DNA from: Mycolicibacterium sp. BiH015
Lineage (GTDB): Bacteria > Actinomycetota > Actinomycetes > Mycobacteriales > Mycobacteriaceae
Direction of reading: 5' to 3'
Assembly: GCF_027706845.1 (NCBI RefSeq)
Contig: NZ_JAQGCZ010000016.1
Coordinates: forward strand, 47,350 to 111,349
DNA: 64,000 nucleotides
Of this stretch, positions 40,237 to 48,690 are shown piece after piece; position 1 is the stretch's first letter, and each line of letters begins with the position of its first letter. The position numbers and the translations under genes are program-made. Below the pieces are notes generated by a model. The model saw only the letters and a list, made by a program, of their open reading frames with translations, had not been told where the DNA came from and did no database searches.

Positions 40237-40563
40237 ATGTCGTCTCGAACCCTTGTCCGCGCGGTGGCGGTCATCGCCTGCCTCGGCGGGCTCGGTGCGG
40301 CGCCGGCGCATGCTCAGCCGCCTGCGCCGCCCAACTGCACCTCAGCCGACCTCACCGGAACGATGACCGGGGTCATGGCTGCGACGACGGCCTATCTGTA
40401 CACCCATCCGCCGGTGAACGATTTCTTCTCCACCCTGAAGGGCAAGTCCCCGGAGGAGCGCAAGGCGGCTCTCGAGGCGTTCCTCACCGCGAACCCGCAA
40501 GTGCGCGGTGAGCTGCAGGCCATTCGCCAGCCCATGACGGATTTCCGGAACCGCTGCGGCTGA
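40237..40563 (+). CDS. haemophore-like haem-binding secreted protein
   Basis: A 108-residue secreted protein. The signal peptide ends at Ala-His-Ala-Gln (about 26). The mature helical domain has the mycobacterial haemophore (MHB, Rv0203-like) pattern: Pro-Asn-Cys-Thr-Ser-Ala-Asp-Leu, Ala-Tyr-Leu-Tyr-Thr-His-Pro-Pro-Val-Asn-Asp-Phe-Phe, and Arg-Asn-Arg-Cys-Gly, with a two-Cys disulfide expected. Tyr and His in the central helix are candidate haem contacts. AAGGAG with 6-nt spacing precedes the ATG. A paralogue follows after 20 nt. Confidence 0.85.
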   Translation: MSSRTLVRAVAVIACLGGLGAAPAHAQPPAPPNCTSADLTGTMTGVMAATTAYLYTHPPVNDFFSTLKGKSPEERKAALEAFLTANPQVRGELQAIRQPMTDFRNRCG

Positions 40564-40583
40564 CGCGGCCTACGATCCCTTAC

Positions 40584-40925
40584 GTGCGTTCCTTCTTCGC
40601 GCGGTGTCTTCTCGCCGCGACTCTCGGTACCGGCGCAGCCCTGAGCGCTGTCGCGGTTCCCGCGCCCGCGCAGCCCGTGCCGAATTGCACGGCGGCCGAC
40701 GTGGCCGGCATCGCCACCGGGGTCAGTGCCGCCACGTCGGCGTACTTATTCACCCACCCGCCGGTCAACGACTTTTTCAGTTCCCTGCTCAGGATGAACG
40801 CCGACGAGAAGAAGGCCGCGGTGACCCAATACATGGATGCGAACCCCCAGGTGGCGACTGAACTCCGCGGCATCCGCGCGCCGCTGGTCGAGTTTCGGCA
40901 GCGCTGCGGCCACCTGCAGGGCTGA
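40584..40925 (+). CDS. haemophore-like haem-binding secreted protein, tandem paralogue
   Basis: A 113-residue GTG-started paralogue of the preceding gene. It repeats the signal peptide (ending near Pro-Ala-Gln), Pro-Asn-Cys-Thr-Ala-Ala-Asp, Ala-Tyr-Leu-Phe-Thr-His-Pro-Pro-Val-Asn-Asp-Phe-Phe and a final Arg-Gln-Arg-Cys-Gly. The key Tyr-Leu-Tyr is Tyr-Leu-Phe here, so haem contacts may differ. The pair suggests hand-over between two extracytoplasmic haem carriers. Its stop nearly touches the convergent TetR stop (40928). Confidence 0.83.
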   Translation: MRSFFARCLLAATLGTGAALSAVAVPAPAQPVPNCTAADVAGIATGVSAATSAYLFTHPPVNDFFSSLLRMNADEKKAAVTQYMDANPQVATELRGIRAPLVEFRQRCGHLQG

Positions 40926-40927
40926 CC

Positions 40928-41575
40928 TCAGCGCCGGTCGGGAGCCACTGCTTCGGCGAGCGCAGAAGGGATTCCCGGTACCCGTCCCACGGCATCCATC
41001 AAGCCGTGCGCGCACTGGTCGGCGATGAAGTCGGCATCCAGTGACGAGTCGAGCAACCGCTGGCGGCACATCTCGAAGGTGAAGGCGAGCCAGCCGTAGA
41101 CGGTTGCGCGCAGGTCTCGTTCGACCTTGTGGTCGATGCCGCCGACTGCGCCGACGATGCGGTCGATGATGCGGTTGGCCTGGCGGTCGTTGTCGATGTC
41201 TTCGATTCCGCGCAACACCGGGTCGGCACGGCCCATCCCCATGTATGCCGCCCACGCGCCGTGGGGGTGGTGTTCGTCGTACTGCAGATAGGCCAGCACG
41301 CCGGCGCGCACCTGGCCGAACAGTGTCTGCCCCGGTTGGGGTGGGGTGTTGGTCGCCTCGAACAGTCGCTCGCCCTCGGCGCGCACGACGGCGGCGAAGA
41401 ACGCTCGTTTGTCGGGAAAGTAGTGGTACATCAGGGCGCGGGACACTCCTGCGCGCTCGGCGATCTCGTCGATTCGCACCTCGTCGTAGGGCCGTTGACC
41501 GAAGACCTCGGCGCCGAGCGCGAGGAGTTCGTTGCGGCGATCGTCGGGCGAGAGCCTTCGCCGTGATTCAGCCAT
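40928..41575 (-). CDS. TetR family transcriptional regulator
   Basis: A 215-residue regulator with an N-terminal HTH (Ile-Ala-Glu-Arg-Ala-Gly-Val-Ser-Arg-Ala-Leu-Met-Tyr-His-Tyr-Phe, about 38-53) and a helical ligand domain. It is divergent from the cytochrome P450 gene with only 48 bp between starts, so it probably controls the P450 and itself. The gap contains TTGACACATGTACAA, a loose inverted repeat. Ligand unknown. Confidence 0.9.
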   Translation of the reverse strand: MAESRRRLSPDDRRNELLALGAEVFGQRPYDEVRIDEIAERAGVSRALMYHYFPDKRAFFAAVVRAEGERLFEATNTPPQPGQTLFGQVRAGVLAYLQYDEHHPHGAWAAYMGMGRADPVLRGIEDIDNDRQANRIIDRIVGAVGGIDHKVERDLRATVYGWLAFTFEMCRQRLLDSSLDADFIADQCAHGLMDAVGRVPGIPSALAEAVAPDRR

Positions 41576-41623
41576 GATCCGATCCTACTTGACACATGTA
41601 CAACAGCGGCGCAGTCTGGCCAC

Positions 41624-43000
41624 ATGGCCATCGTCGACGACAGGCGGTCGTTGCCCGAACTCCCGCATCCGCCGCGCCGGGTTCCCGTCCTCGGTGACGT
41701 GCTGGGCATCAGCCCCGACATCCTCACCCAGCCGTCGCGAGAGCTCGCCGAGCTCGGGCCTGTTTTCGAATTTCGTTTTCTGGGGGCACGATACGTGGTC
41801 GCAGCCGGTGCCGACGCGGTGGCCGAGCTGAACGACGAAAGTCGCTTCTGCAAGCACGTCGGCCCCGATATCGATGCGCTTCGAATGTTGGGCGGGGACG
41901 GACTTTTCACCGCCTACAACCACGAACCCAACTGGCAGCGAGCGCATGACGTACTGATGCCGGCATTCAGCCAACAGGCCATGCGGCGTTATCACTCGAT
42001 CATGTTCGACGTGGCCGACGAGCTGGTCGCGCGGTGGGACGAGCGGGCGGCAACGGGCGAGACCGTCGACGTGTCGGCAGACACCACGCGCGTGACGCTG
42101 GAAACGATCGGGCGGTGCGCCGCCGGGTATCCGTTCGGCTGCTTTGACTCCGAGGAGGTGCATCCGTTCGTCGAGCACATGGTTGCGGGGCTGCAAGGAT
42201 CGGACAGAGTGGGGGTGCTGCGGGAGACGTTCCTGCCGACGTACTTCGCGCGCCGTGCCGAGCGGCCGGTCCGCCACCACGCCGCGCAGATGCACGCCCT
42301 CGCCGACGAGATCATCGCCGAGCGGGTTCGGGGAGGCCTGGGTCACCATGACGACCTTCTCGAGCTGATGCTGGCGTCCGATCTGGACCGATCCAACATC
42401 CGATATCAGTTGATCAACTTCCTGGTCGCCGGTCATGAGACCACCTCGGGCGCCTTGTCTTTCGCGCTCTACTTCCTGTCGCAGCATCCCGATGCGGCAG
42501 AGCGGGTCCGAGCTGAGGTCGCGGACGTGTGGGGTGACGATGTCCGTCCGGACTTCGAGTTGATCGCCAAACTGCGCTATGTGCGACGGGTCTTCGACGA
42601 GGCGCTGCGGTTGCAGCCGACGGTGCCGGCGTACTACCGCGCCGCGCGTGAGGACACTGTGCTCGCCGGCGTCCATCCGATGCGTAAGGGCGATTGGGTG
42701 CTGACGCTGCTGAGCGTGTTGCACCGCGATCCGCGATGGGGCGACGATCCCGACGCGTTCGATCCGGATCGCTTCGAACCGGAACGCGTCAGGGCCCGGC
42801 CCGCCGGGCTGTACAAGCCGTTCGGTACCGGTCCACGGTCCTGCATCGGTCGACAGTTCGCGCTTCATGAGGCCGTGCTGCTGCTCGCCGTGCTTCTGCG
42901 GCGCTACGAGCTGGTCGCCGATCCGGACTATCGGTTGCAGGTGACGCAGAGATTGACGTTGCTGCCCAGAGGGTTTCACCTCACCCTGGTCCAGCGGTAG
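41624..43000 (+). CDS. cytochrome P450, CYP102-haem-domain-like
   Basis: A 458-residue monooxygenase. The I-helix Ala-Gly-His-Glu-Thr-Thr-Ser begins at about 269, the ExxR is in Glu-Ala-Leu-Arg-Leu-Gln-Pro, and the haem loop Phe-Gly-Thr-Gly-Pro-Arg-Ser-Cys-Ile-Gly-Arg has the axial Cys at 407. The pattern is closer to the fatty-acid-hydroxylating CYP102 haem domain than to typical short actinobacterial P450s. No reductase is fused, so a separate redox partner is needed. It is soluble, with no N-terminal anchor. Confidence 0.93.
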   Translation: MAIVDDRRSLPELPHPPRRVPVLGDVLGISPDILTQPSRELAELGPVFEFRFLGARYVVAAGADAVAELNDESRFCKHVGPDIDALRMLGGDGLFTAYNHEPNWQRAHDVLMPAFSQQAMRRYHSIMFDVADELVARWDERAATGETVDVSADTTRVTLETIGRCAAGYPFGCFDSEEVHPFVEHMVAGLQGSDRVGVLRETFLPTYFARRAERPVRHHAAQMHALADEIIAERVRGGLGHHDDLLELMLASDLDRSNIRYQLINFLVAGHETTSGALSFALYFLSQHPDAAERVRAEVADVWGDDVRPDFELIAKLRYVRRVFDEALRLQPTVPAYYRAAREDTVLAGVHPMRKGDWVLTLLSVLHRDPRWGDDPDAFDPDRFEPERVRARPAGLYKPFGTGPRSCIGRQFALHEAVLLLAVLLRRYELVADPDYRLQVTQRLTLLPRGFHLTLVQR

Positions 43001-43009
43001 CACCCCCGT

Positions 43010-43100
43010 TGCACCGCGAGCACCCCCCTTTGCACCGCGAGCGCGCGTGTCTGCTCGCCGACACGCCGTCGGCACCCGTGCTTCTGCGCGCGCTCGTCGC
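43010..43100. repeat. palindromic repeat, family C copy 4 with duplicated left end
   Basis: GCACCGCGAGC occurs twice (43010 and 43032), then GCGCGTGTCTG, and GCGCGCGCTCG near the right end. It fills the gap between the convergent P450 and SDR stops. The duplicated end suggests slippage or a nested insertion. Confidence 0.65.
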
Positions 43101-43103
43101 CCG

Positions 43104-43913
43104 TCAGTGCGCTCGCAGTGTCCGCTGATACCGGCGCATCCCACTCACCCAGCGGTCGTAGTCGCCGCCCTTGTGCCGGTACATCTCGAGCAGTTCGGCA
43201 TGCGGCAGCACCATGAAGCGGTTCTGCTGGATCGCCTCGACCGTCACCGACGCGACGTCTGCTGCGCTGATCACGCTCGCCGACTGCACGATCGACGAAG
43301 CCGAGAGCTTCACCTCCGGATCGTCCATGTCCCGGATCGTCTGCAGCAGCGGCGTCTCGACCCCCAGCGGGCATACGCAGCTGACCCCGATGCCGTCGTC
43401 CCCGTAGGTGATCGCGAGCCACTCGGCAAATCCGACCGCGGCATGCTTGCTCACCGCATAGCCCGCTGCACCGAGTTGGGTCAGGAGACCCGCCGCCGAG
43501 GCCACGGACACGAAGTGCCCTGAGCCCAGCGCCTGCCAGTGCGGCACCAGCAGCCGCGCCGCCCGGATGTGGGCGCGAAGGTTGACATCGAGAATCACAT
43601 CCCAGTCGGATTCTGTTCCGAGACCGGGCTTTCCGATGACTCCGGCATTGGCCACGTAGATGTCGACGGGCGAGAACTCTTGTCCGGCGAGCGTGACGAG
43701 GGCTTCGATGTCGGCGATGTCGGCGGCGTCGGCGCGCAGCGCCGCAGCGGAACCGCCTGCGTCGCGGATCGAGGCGGCGGTGGCGTGGGCACCGGATTCG
43801 TCGAGATCGCCGACGACGACGCTGACGTTGTTGGAGGCGAGTTCGGCGGCCAGTGCGGCGCCGATTCCCGACGCTCCGCCGGTCACGATGGCTGTCTTGC
43901 CTGTTAAGTCCAT
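43104..43913 (-). CDS. SDR family oxidoreductase
   Basis: A 269-residue short-chain dehydrogenase, with cofactor motif Thr-Gly-Gly-Ala-Ser-Gly-Ile-Gly (about 11-18), Ala-Asn-Ala-Gly and the catalytic Ser in Ser-Val-Ala-Ser-Ala-Ala-Gly, followed by Tyr-Ala-Val-Ser-Lys. The extra C-terminal ~40 residues (Gln-Asn-Arg-Phe-Met-Val-Leu-Pro) resemble a mycobacterial SDR subgroup. I start at Met-Asp-Leu-Thr-Gly-Lys; the longer frame adds ten atypical residues. Substrate unknown. Confidence 0.9.
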   Translation of the reverse strand: MDLTGKTAIVTGGASGIGAALAAELASNNVSVVVGDLDESGAHATAASIRDAGGSAAALRADAADIADIEALVTLAGQEFSPVDIYVANAGVIGKPGLGTESDWDVILDVNLRAHIRAARLLVPHWQALGSGHFVSVASAAGLLTQLGAAGYAVSKHAAVGFAEWLAITYGDDGIGVSCVCPLGVETPLLQTIRDMDDPEVKLSASSIVQSASVISAADVASVTVEAIQQNRFMVLPHAELLEMYRHKGGDYDRWVSGMRRYQRTLRAH

Positions 43914-43973
43914 GACCCGATTCTCGGCCGTGAGGGTGCGCAAAATGTACGCGGGGTGCGGCGTGTCCGCGGA

Positions 43974-43995
43974 CAGACACGCGCGCTCGCGGTGC
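43974..43995. repeat. partial family C repeat
   Basis: One arm, CAGACACGCGCGCTCGCGG followed by TGC, in the 106-bp gap between the SDR start and the pcd stop. The opposite arm is not well preserved. Confidence 0.55.
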
Positions 43996-44019
43996 CGAGG
44001 CTCGGACTGCCCGAAAGGA

Positions 44020-45561
44020 CTACCCGAAATGGACGCCTTGGGCCAGCGGGAGTTCCGACGAGTAGTTCACCGTGTTCGTCGCGCGCCGCATGTAGGCCTT
44101 CCACGCATCGGACCCGGACTCCCGACCGCCTCCGGTTTCCTTCTCGCCCCCGAAGGCGCCGCCGATCTCGGCCCCGGATGTGCCGATGTTGACGTTCGCG
44201 ATGCCGCAGTCCGACCCGTCGGCAGCCAGGAACCGCTCGGCCTCGCGTACGTCCAGTGTGAAGATCGACGACGAAAGACCCTGTGGCACAGCGTTGTTCA
44301 ACGCTATGGCTTCGTCCAACGTCTCATAGGTCATCACGTAGAGGATCGGCGCGAACGTCTCCTGATGCACGACCCCGGTCTGCGACGGCATCCGCACCAC
44401 GGCGGGCGTCACGTAGAACGCGCCTTCGTCCCCGACATCGACGCGCTGACCACCCGACACCGAACCGCCTTCGGCTTCAGCCTGCTGCAACGCGCCGACC
44501 ATGTCGCGGTAGGACCGCGCGTGGATCAGGGGCCCCACCAGTGTGCCGTCGGCGAAGGGATCGCCGACCGGCAGCTGCTGGTAGGCCGCTTCGATCCGCG
44601 ACACCAACTCGTCGGCCACCGACGAGTGCACGATCAGCCGCCGCAGCGTCGTGCAGCGCTGACCGGCCGTTCCCGCCGCCGAGAACACGATCCCTCGCAC
44701 CGCGAGGTCGAGGTCGGCCGCGGGTGTCACGATGGCTGCGTTGTTGCCGCCGAGCTCCAGCAGTGATCGTCCGAACCGCGCAGCCACCCGGGGCCCCACT
44801 TCACGCCCCATCCGCACCGATCCGGTCGCCGAGACCAGCGCCACCCGCGGGTCGTCGACCAGCTTCTCGCCGATCTCGCGCTCCCCGAGCACCAGCTTCG
44901 AAACGTCCACCGGCGCACCGACGTCGGCGCAGGCGCGCTCGATGAGCGCCTGGCACGCCACCGCGGTCAACGGCGTCAGCTCCGATGGTTTCCACACCAC
45001 CGTGTCGCCGCACACCAGCGCGACCGCAGTGTTCCAGGCCCACACCGCGACCGGGAAATTGAACGCCGTGATGACACCGACGACGCCGAGTGGGTGCCAG
45101 GTCTCCATCAGGCGGTGCCCGGGCCGCTCGGAGGCGATCGTGCGTCCGTAGAGTTGTCGGGACAAGCCGACGGCGAACTCGCAGATGTCGATCATCTCCT
45201 GCACCTCGCCGAGCGCCTCGGAGTTGATCTTGCCCGCTTCGACCGTGACGAGCGCCGCGAGATCGGCCTTGTGCTCGACGAGCAGCTGACCGAGGCGGGC
45301 CACCAACGCCCCGCGCACCGGAGCCGGCGTCGTGCGCCACACCGAAAACGCCTCGGCTGCCGAGGCAATCGCGGCGTCGGTCGCAGCGACCGAGGACGCG
45401 GGAACCGAGAACAGCACGTCCCCGGTGATCGGCGTGCTCGCGGGCATCCCGTCACCGGGCTCACCTAACGAGACGGAGGCGCCGACGGCCGCGAGCGCGT
45501 CACGGACCCGGGTGCGCAGCGCGTCGGCGGTGGGCAGTGGTGAGGTCATCACGGTGGTCAT
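44020..45561 (-). CDS. pcd: piperideine-6-carboxylate/aminoadipate-semialdehyde dehydrogenase
   Basis: A 513-residue NAD-dependent aldehyde dehydrogenase of the ALDH7-like type, oxidising the semialdehyde from Lat to 2-aminoadipate. Catalytic Glu is in Leu-Glu-Leu-Gly-Gly-Asn-Asn, and the nucleophile Cys in Gly-Gln-Arg-Cys-Thr-Thr. Substrate specificity is taken from its position beside lat and lrpA, as for Rv3293. The ATG overlaps the stop of the DUF1338 gene by 4 nt, giving a coupled two-gene operon. Confidence 0.93.
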   Translation of the reverse strand: MTTVMTSPLPTADALRTRVRDALAAVGASVSLGEPGDGMPASTPITGDVLFSVPASSVAATDAAIASAAEAFSVWRTTPAPVRGALVARLGQLLVEHKADLAALVTVEAGKINSEALGEVQEMIDICEFAVGLSRQLYGRTIASERPGHRLMETWHPLGVVGVITAFNFPVAVWAWNTAVALVCGDTVVWKPSELTPLTAVACQALIERACADVGAPVDVSKLVLGEREIGEKLVDDPRVALVSATGSVRMGREVGPRVAARFGRSLLELGGNNAAIVTPAADLDLAVRGIVFSAAGTAGQRCTTLRRLIVHSSVADELVSRIEAAYQQLPVGDPFADGTLVGPLIHARSYRDMVGALQQAEAEGGSVSGGQRVDVGDEGAFYVTPAVVRMPSQTGVVHQETFAPILYVMTYETLDEAIALNNAVPQGLSSSIFTLDVREAERFLAADGSDCGIANVNIGTSGAEIGGAFGGEKETGGGRESGSDAWKAYMRRATNTVNYSSELPLAQGVHFG

Positions 45562-46784
45562 GAGGATGCGACTTTCTCGTAGAGGTCATAGGGATCGTGG
45601 ATGTGGTGTCCGATCTGGCCGGCCATCCATTCCTGGCTGTAGTCGGTGGTATCTCCACCCTGCGCTGCGGCGGCGTCACTGTCGAGGTTGGACCTGAAGA
45701 TCCCTGCCGCCGACGCCGGAAGGAAGTCCTCGTACACGACAGGTCTCGCGGGATCGCCACCGATGTAGTACGCAAGGCCGGCAGCGGCCATCTCGACGTC
45801 GGTGGTGGGGAAGTGAAGGTGCCATGCCGCACCGGGATCGGGCTCCGACATGGCGAGGTCGTACCGTTCGCGGCCCGCCCGCGTCAGCGCGACTCCGCGT
45901 TGCTCGACTTCGCCGAAGCGGACGCGAAGCGTACCGTCGGTGACCGTCCCGGAGGCCGTTCGGAACCGCCGTGGTTCGGCAAGAGCGCGAAATGACGTCT
46001 GGCGCAACAACACCTGAGGTCCGCCCACGCGGGGCGGGCCCTGGATGTGGTCGATCATCGTGATTCCGCGCGCCTCCATGGACCGTTGCAGCGCGTCGAT
46101 GTCGAGGACGCGCGGTGTCAGATGGTTGATGTGGGTTGACGTGACGCCGGCGATGTCGGCGGCGACGGCCGACACCGCGGATAGCTCCTCGTACCATGAT
46201 CGGTCGATGGGCTCGCGGGACAGCGCAAACGCCGACACCGCGGCGTCGACGAACTCCTCGGCCTCCCGTGCGGGACATCCGCCGGCGGCCGCGATCCGGC
46301 GGGCCTGCTCGATCAGCGACGGATCGAACAGTTGCCGCCTGCCCACGAAACGCTCGACGCGGGCGCGAAGGTCGGCGCTGAAGAACCGCTCGTCAGCGCT
46401 GGCCAGCATGGACGTGAAGACCCGAAACGGGTTGCGGGCCAACTCATCCTGATCGATCGGACGAAATGCGGTCGACACCACGGGGACGGGGGAGGCGGCC
46501 TCCCTCAGGTCGTAGTAGCCGACGGGGTACATGCCGAACGCCGAGAACAGGTCGGCGACCTGGGCCAGCTCGAGGGCGCTGCCCACGCGGATCGCGCCGT
46601 GCCGTTCGGCGGTGACGCGCGCCAGCGACCCGAGACGTCGGGCGGCGTCGTGCGCCGCCGCGTAGTCGGCGTTGACCGCGGCGCTGACCTCGACCAGCGT
46701 GTCGTAGGCCGGTACTTCCGAGCCGTACATCCGGGACAGCCCCGCCGCGAATTGCGCCCGCAGCTGCCAAGTTTGAGTGTTCAC
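45558..46784 (-). CDS. DUF1338 (HglS-like) 2-oxoadipate dioxygenase/decarboxylase
   Basis: A 408-residue member of the VOC-fold DUF1338 family (Rv3292 type). Conserved-looking blocks are Thr-His-Ile-Asn-His-Leu-Thr-Pro-Arg and Met-Ile-Asp-His-Ile-Gln-Gly-Pro-Pro, with His residues for iron. Pseudomonas HglS converts 2-oxoadipate to 2-hydroxyglutarate; that activity here is inferred from family and neighbours. I use the GTG at 46784; the longer frame is antisense to lrpA. Only 27 bp separate it from the divergent lrpA start, so LrpA control is likely. Confidence 0.87.
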   Translation of the reverse strand: MNTQTWQLRAQFAAGLSRMYGSEVPAYDTLVEVSAAVNADYAAAHDAARRLGSLARVTAERHGAIRVGSALELAQVADLFSAFGMYPVGYYDLREAASPVPVVSTAFRPIDQDELARNPFRVFTSMLASADERFFSADLRARVERFVGRRQLFDPSLIEQARRIAAAGGCPAREAEEFVDAAVSAFALSREPIDRSWYEELSAVSAVAADIAGVTSTHINHLTPRVLDIDALQRSMEARGITMIDHIQGPPRVGGPQVLLRQTSFRALAEPRRFRTASGTVTDGTLRVRFGEVEQRGVALTRAGRERYDLAMSEPDPGAAWHLHFPTTDVEMAAAGLAYYIGGDPARPVVYEDFLPASAAGIFRSNLDSDAAAAQGGDTTDYSQEWMAGQIGHHIHDPYDLYEKVASS

Positions 46785-46811
46785 CCCCAGGCCCTCCGAT
46801 ACAGTGCGGCC

Positions 46812-47315
46812 ATGACCGATCCCGTCGAAACACCGCCGCACGCGCCGCTCGACGAGATCGACCGCGTGCTGGCACGCGAGCTCGTCGCCGACGGGCGCGC
46901 GACGCTGGCGCACTTGGCGGCCATGGCCGGTTTGTCGGTGTCCGCGGTGCAGTCGAGGGTGCGCCGATTGGAGTCGCGCGGCGTGGTCAGCGGATACACC
47001 GCCCGCATCGACCCCGAGGCTGTCGGCAGCATGCTCTCGGCGTTCGTCGCCATCACTCCTCTCGATCCCTCTCAACCTGATGATGCACCCGCGCGGCTGG
47101 AACACATCCCCGAAATCGAGGCGTGCTACTCCGTCGCCGGTGAGGACAGCTATGTGCTGCTCGTCCACGTCGAGTCGGCGCGAGCACTGGAAGGACTACT
47201 GCAACAGATCCGTACCGCCGCCGATGTGAAGACGCGAAGCACGATCATCCTACATAAATTTTACAGTGACCGCCGCTATGTGCCGGACCAATTACAGCTG
47301 AGGCGCGCTAGGTAG
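46812..47315 (+). CDS. lrpA: Lrp/AsnC family regulator of lysine catabolism
   Basis: A 167-residue regulator (M. tuberculosis LrpA is about 150 aa). An N-terminal HTH with Ala-Gly-Leu-Ser-Val-Ser-Ala-Val-Gln-Ser-Arg-Val (about 37-48) is followed by a ligand-binding RAM domain containing Tyr-Ser-Val-Ala-Gly-Glu-Asp-Ser-Tyr-Val-Leu-Leu-Val. It precedes lat by 25 nt and is divergent from the DUF1338-pcd operon, so it can control both sides. I start at the ATG at 46812; the upstream frame is antisense coding. Confidence 0.92.
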   Translation: MTDPVETPPHAPLDEIDRVLARELVADGRATLAHLAAMAGLSVSAVQSRVRRLESRGVVSGYTARIDPEAVGSMLSAFVAITPLDPSQPDDAPARLEHIPEIEACYSVAGEDSYVLLVHVESARALEGLLQQIRTAADVKTRSTIILHKFYSDRRYVPDQLQLRRAR

Positions 47316-47340
47316 TAAAAAATCCGTTAAGATGGCGGCT

Positions 47341-48690
47341 ATGACCGCAGTTCTGCCGGAAAGGCGCCAGCTCTCGTCCGACACGGTGACTCCGAACGAT
47401 GTCCGCTCGGTGCTGGCGCGCAGCATCCTGGCCGACGGCCTCGACCTGGTGCTCGACCTCGATCGTTCACGTGGTTCGCACCTCGTCGACGCCCGATCGG
47501 GACGTGTCTATCTCGACATGTTCACGTTCTTCGCCTCCTCGGCGCTCGGCATGAACCATCCCGGGCTCGCGGACGACGAAGCGTTCCGCGCTGAGCTCGC
47601 CGCCGCCGCGTTGAACAAGCCCAGCAACTCCGACGTCTACAGCGTTCCGATGGCCCGATTCGTCGACACCTTCGCCCGGGTGCTCGGCGATCCGAAGTTG
47701 CCGCACCTGTTCTTCGTCGACGGGGGTGCGTTGGCGGTGGAGAACGCCCTGAAGGTCGCGTTCGACTGGAAGAGCCGTCTCAACGAGGCGAAGGGTCTCG
47801 ACCCGGAGCTGGGCACCAAGGTTCTTCATCTGCGGGGCGCGTTCCACGGCCGCAGCGGTTACACCATGTCGCTGACCAACACCGATCCGAACAAGGTCGC
47901 GCGGTTCCCGAAATTCGACTGGCCGCGCATCGACTCTCCGTATGCGCGGCACGGCGCGAGCATCGACGCACTGGAGGCCGAGTCGTTACGTCAGGCTCGC
48001 GCCGCTTTCGAGGCCAGCCCGCACGACATCGCATGCTTCATCGCCGAGCCGATCCAAGGTGAGGGCGGTGACCGGCACCTGCGTCCCGAATTCTTCGCCG
48101 CGATGCGGGAGCTGTGCGACGAGTTCGACGCGCTGCTGATTTTCGACGAGGTGCAGACCGGCTGCGGGATCACCGGCAGCGCTTGGGCCTACCAGCAACT
48201 GGGAGTTCAGCCCGACGTTGTCGCATTCGGCAAGAAAACCCAGGTCTGCGGCGTCATGGCAGGCGGCCGCGTCGACGAGATCGCCCACAACGTGTTCGCG
48301 GTCAGCTCACGGATCAACTCGACGTGGGGCGGCAACCTTGTGGACATGGTCCGCTCCCGCCGCATCCTCGAGATCATCGAGACCGACGGCCTCTTCGACC
48401 GAGCCGGCGAATCAGGGCGTCACCTTCTCGGGGGCCTGGCGGAGCTGGCCGCGGAGTTCCCCGCCCTGGTGCGCGATGTGCGCGGACGCGGATTGATGTG
48501 CGCGTTCAGCATGCCGTCGGGAGCGCTGCGCGACGATCTGGTGGCCGGGTTGTGGGAGCGCGGTGTGATCATGCTGGGCTGCGGCTCGGACAGTGTGCGG
48601 TTCCGGCCGGCGTTGACGGTGTCGCGCGACGAGCTCGACACCGCGCTTGACGCCGTTCGCGCGGTGCTCAGGACGATGTCGGCTGGGTGA
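47341..48690 (+). CDS. lat: L-lysine epsilon-aminotransferase
   Basis: A 449-residue PLP enzyme, equal in length to M. tuberculosis Lat, transferring the lysine epsilon-amino group to 2-oxoglutarate. It has Glu-Pro-Ile-Gln-Gly-Glu-Gly-Gly-Asp, Phe-Asp-Glu-Val-Gln-Thr-Gly for the cofactor, and the PLP lysine in Phe-Gly-Lys-Lys-Thr-Gln-Val-Cys-Gly (about residue 300). The start at 47341 is preferred over an ATG three codons upstream. Its 3' end overlaps the convergent Mrr-like gene by 23 bp. Confidence 0.95.
   Translation: MTAVLPERRQLSSDTVTPNDVRSVLARSILADGLDLVLDLDRSRGSHLVDARSGRVYLDMFTFFASSALGMNHPGLADDEAFRAELAAAALNKPSNSDVYSVPMARFVDTFARVLGDPKLPHLFFVDGGALAVENALKVAFDWKSRLNEAKGLDPELGTKVLHLRGAFHGRSGYTMSLTNTDPNKVARFPKFDWPRIDSPYARHGASIDALEAESLRQARAAFEASPHDIACFIAEPIQGEGGDRHLRPEFFAAMRELCDEFDALLIFDEVQTGCGITGSAWAYQQLGVQPDVVAFGKKTQVCGVMAGGRVDEIAHNVFAVSSRINSTWGGNLVDMVRSRRILEIIETDGLFDRAGESGRHLLGGLAELAAEFPALVRDVRGRGLMCAFSMPSGALRDDLVAGLWERGVIMLGCGSDSVRFRPALTVSRDELDTALDAVRAVLRTMSAG

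Noticed and set aside
41576..41623. TTGACACATGTACAA as a TetR operator
   Set aside because: The halves differ in length and symmetry is poor, so I mention it only within the TetR entry.
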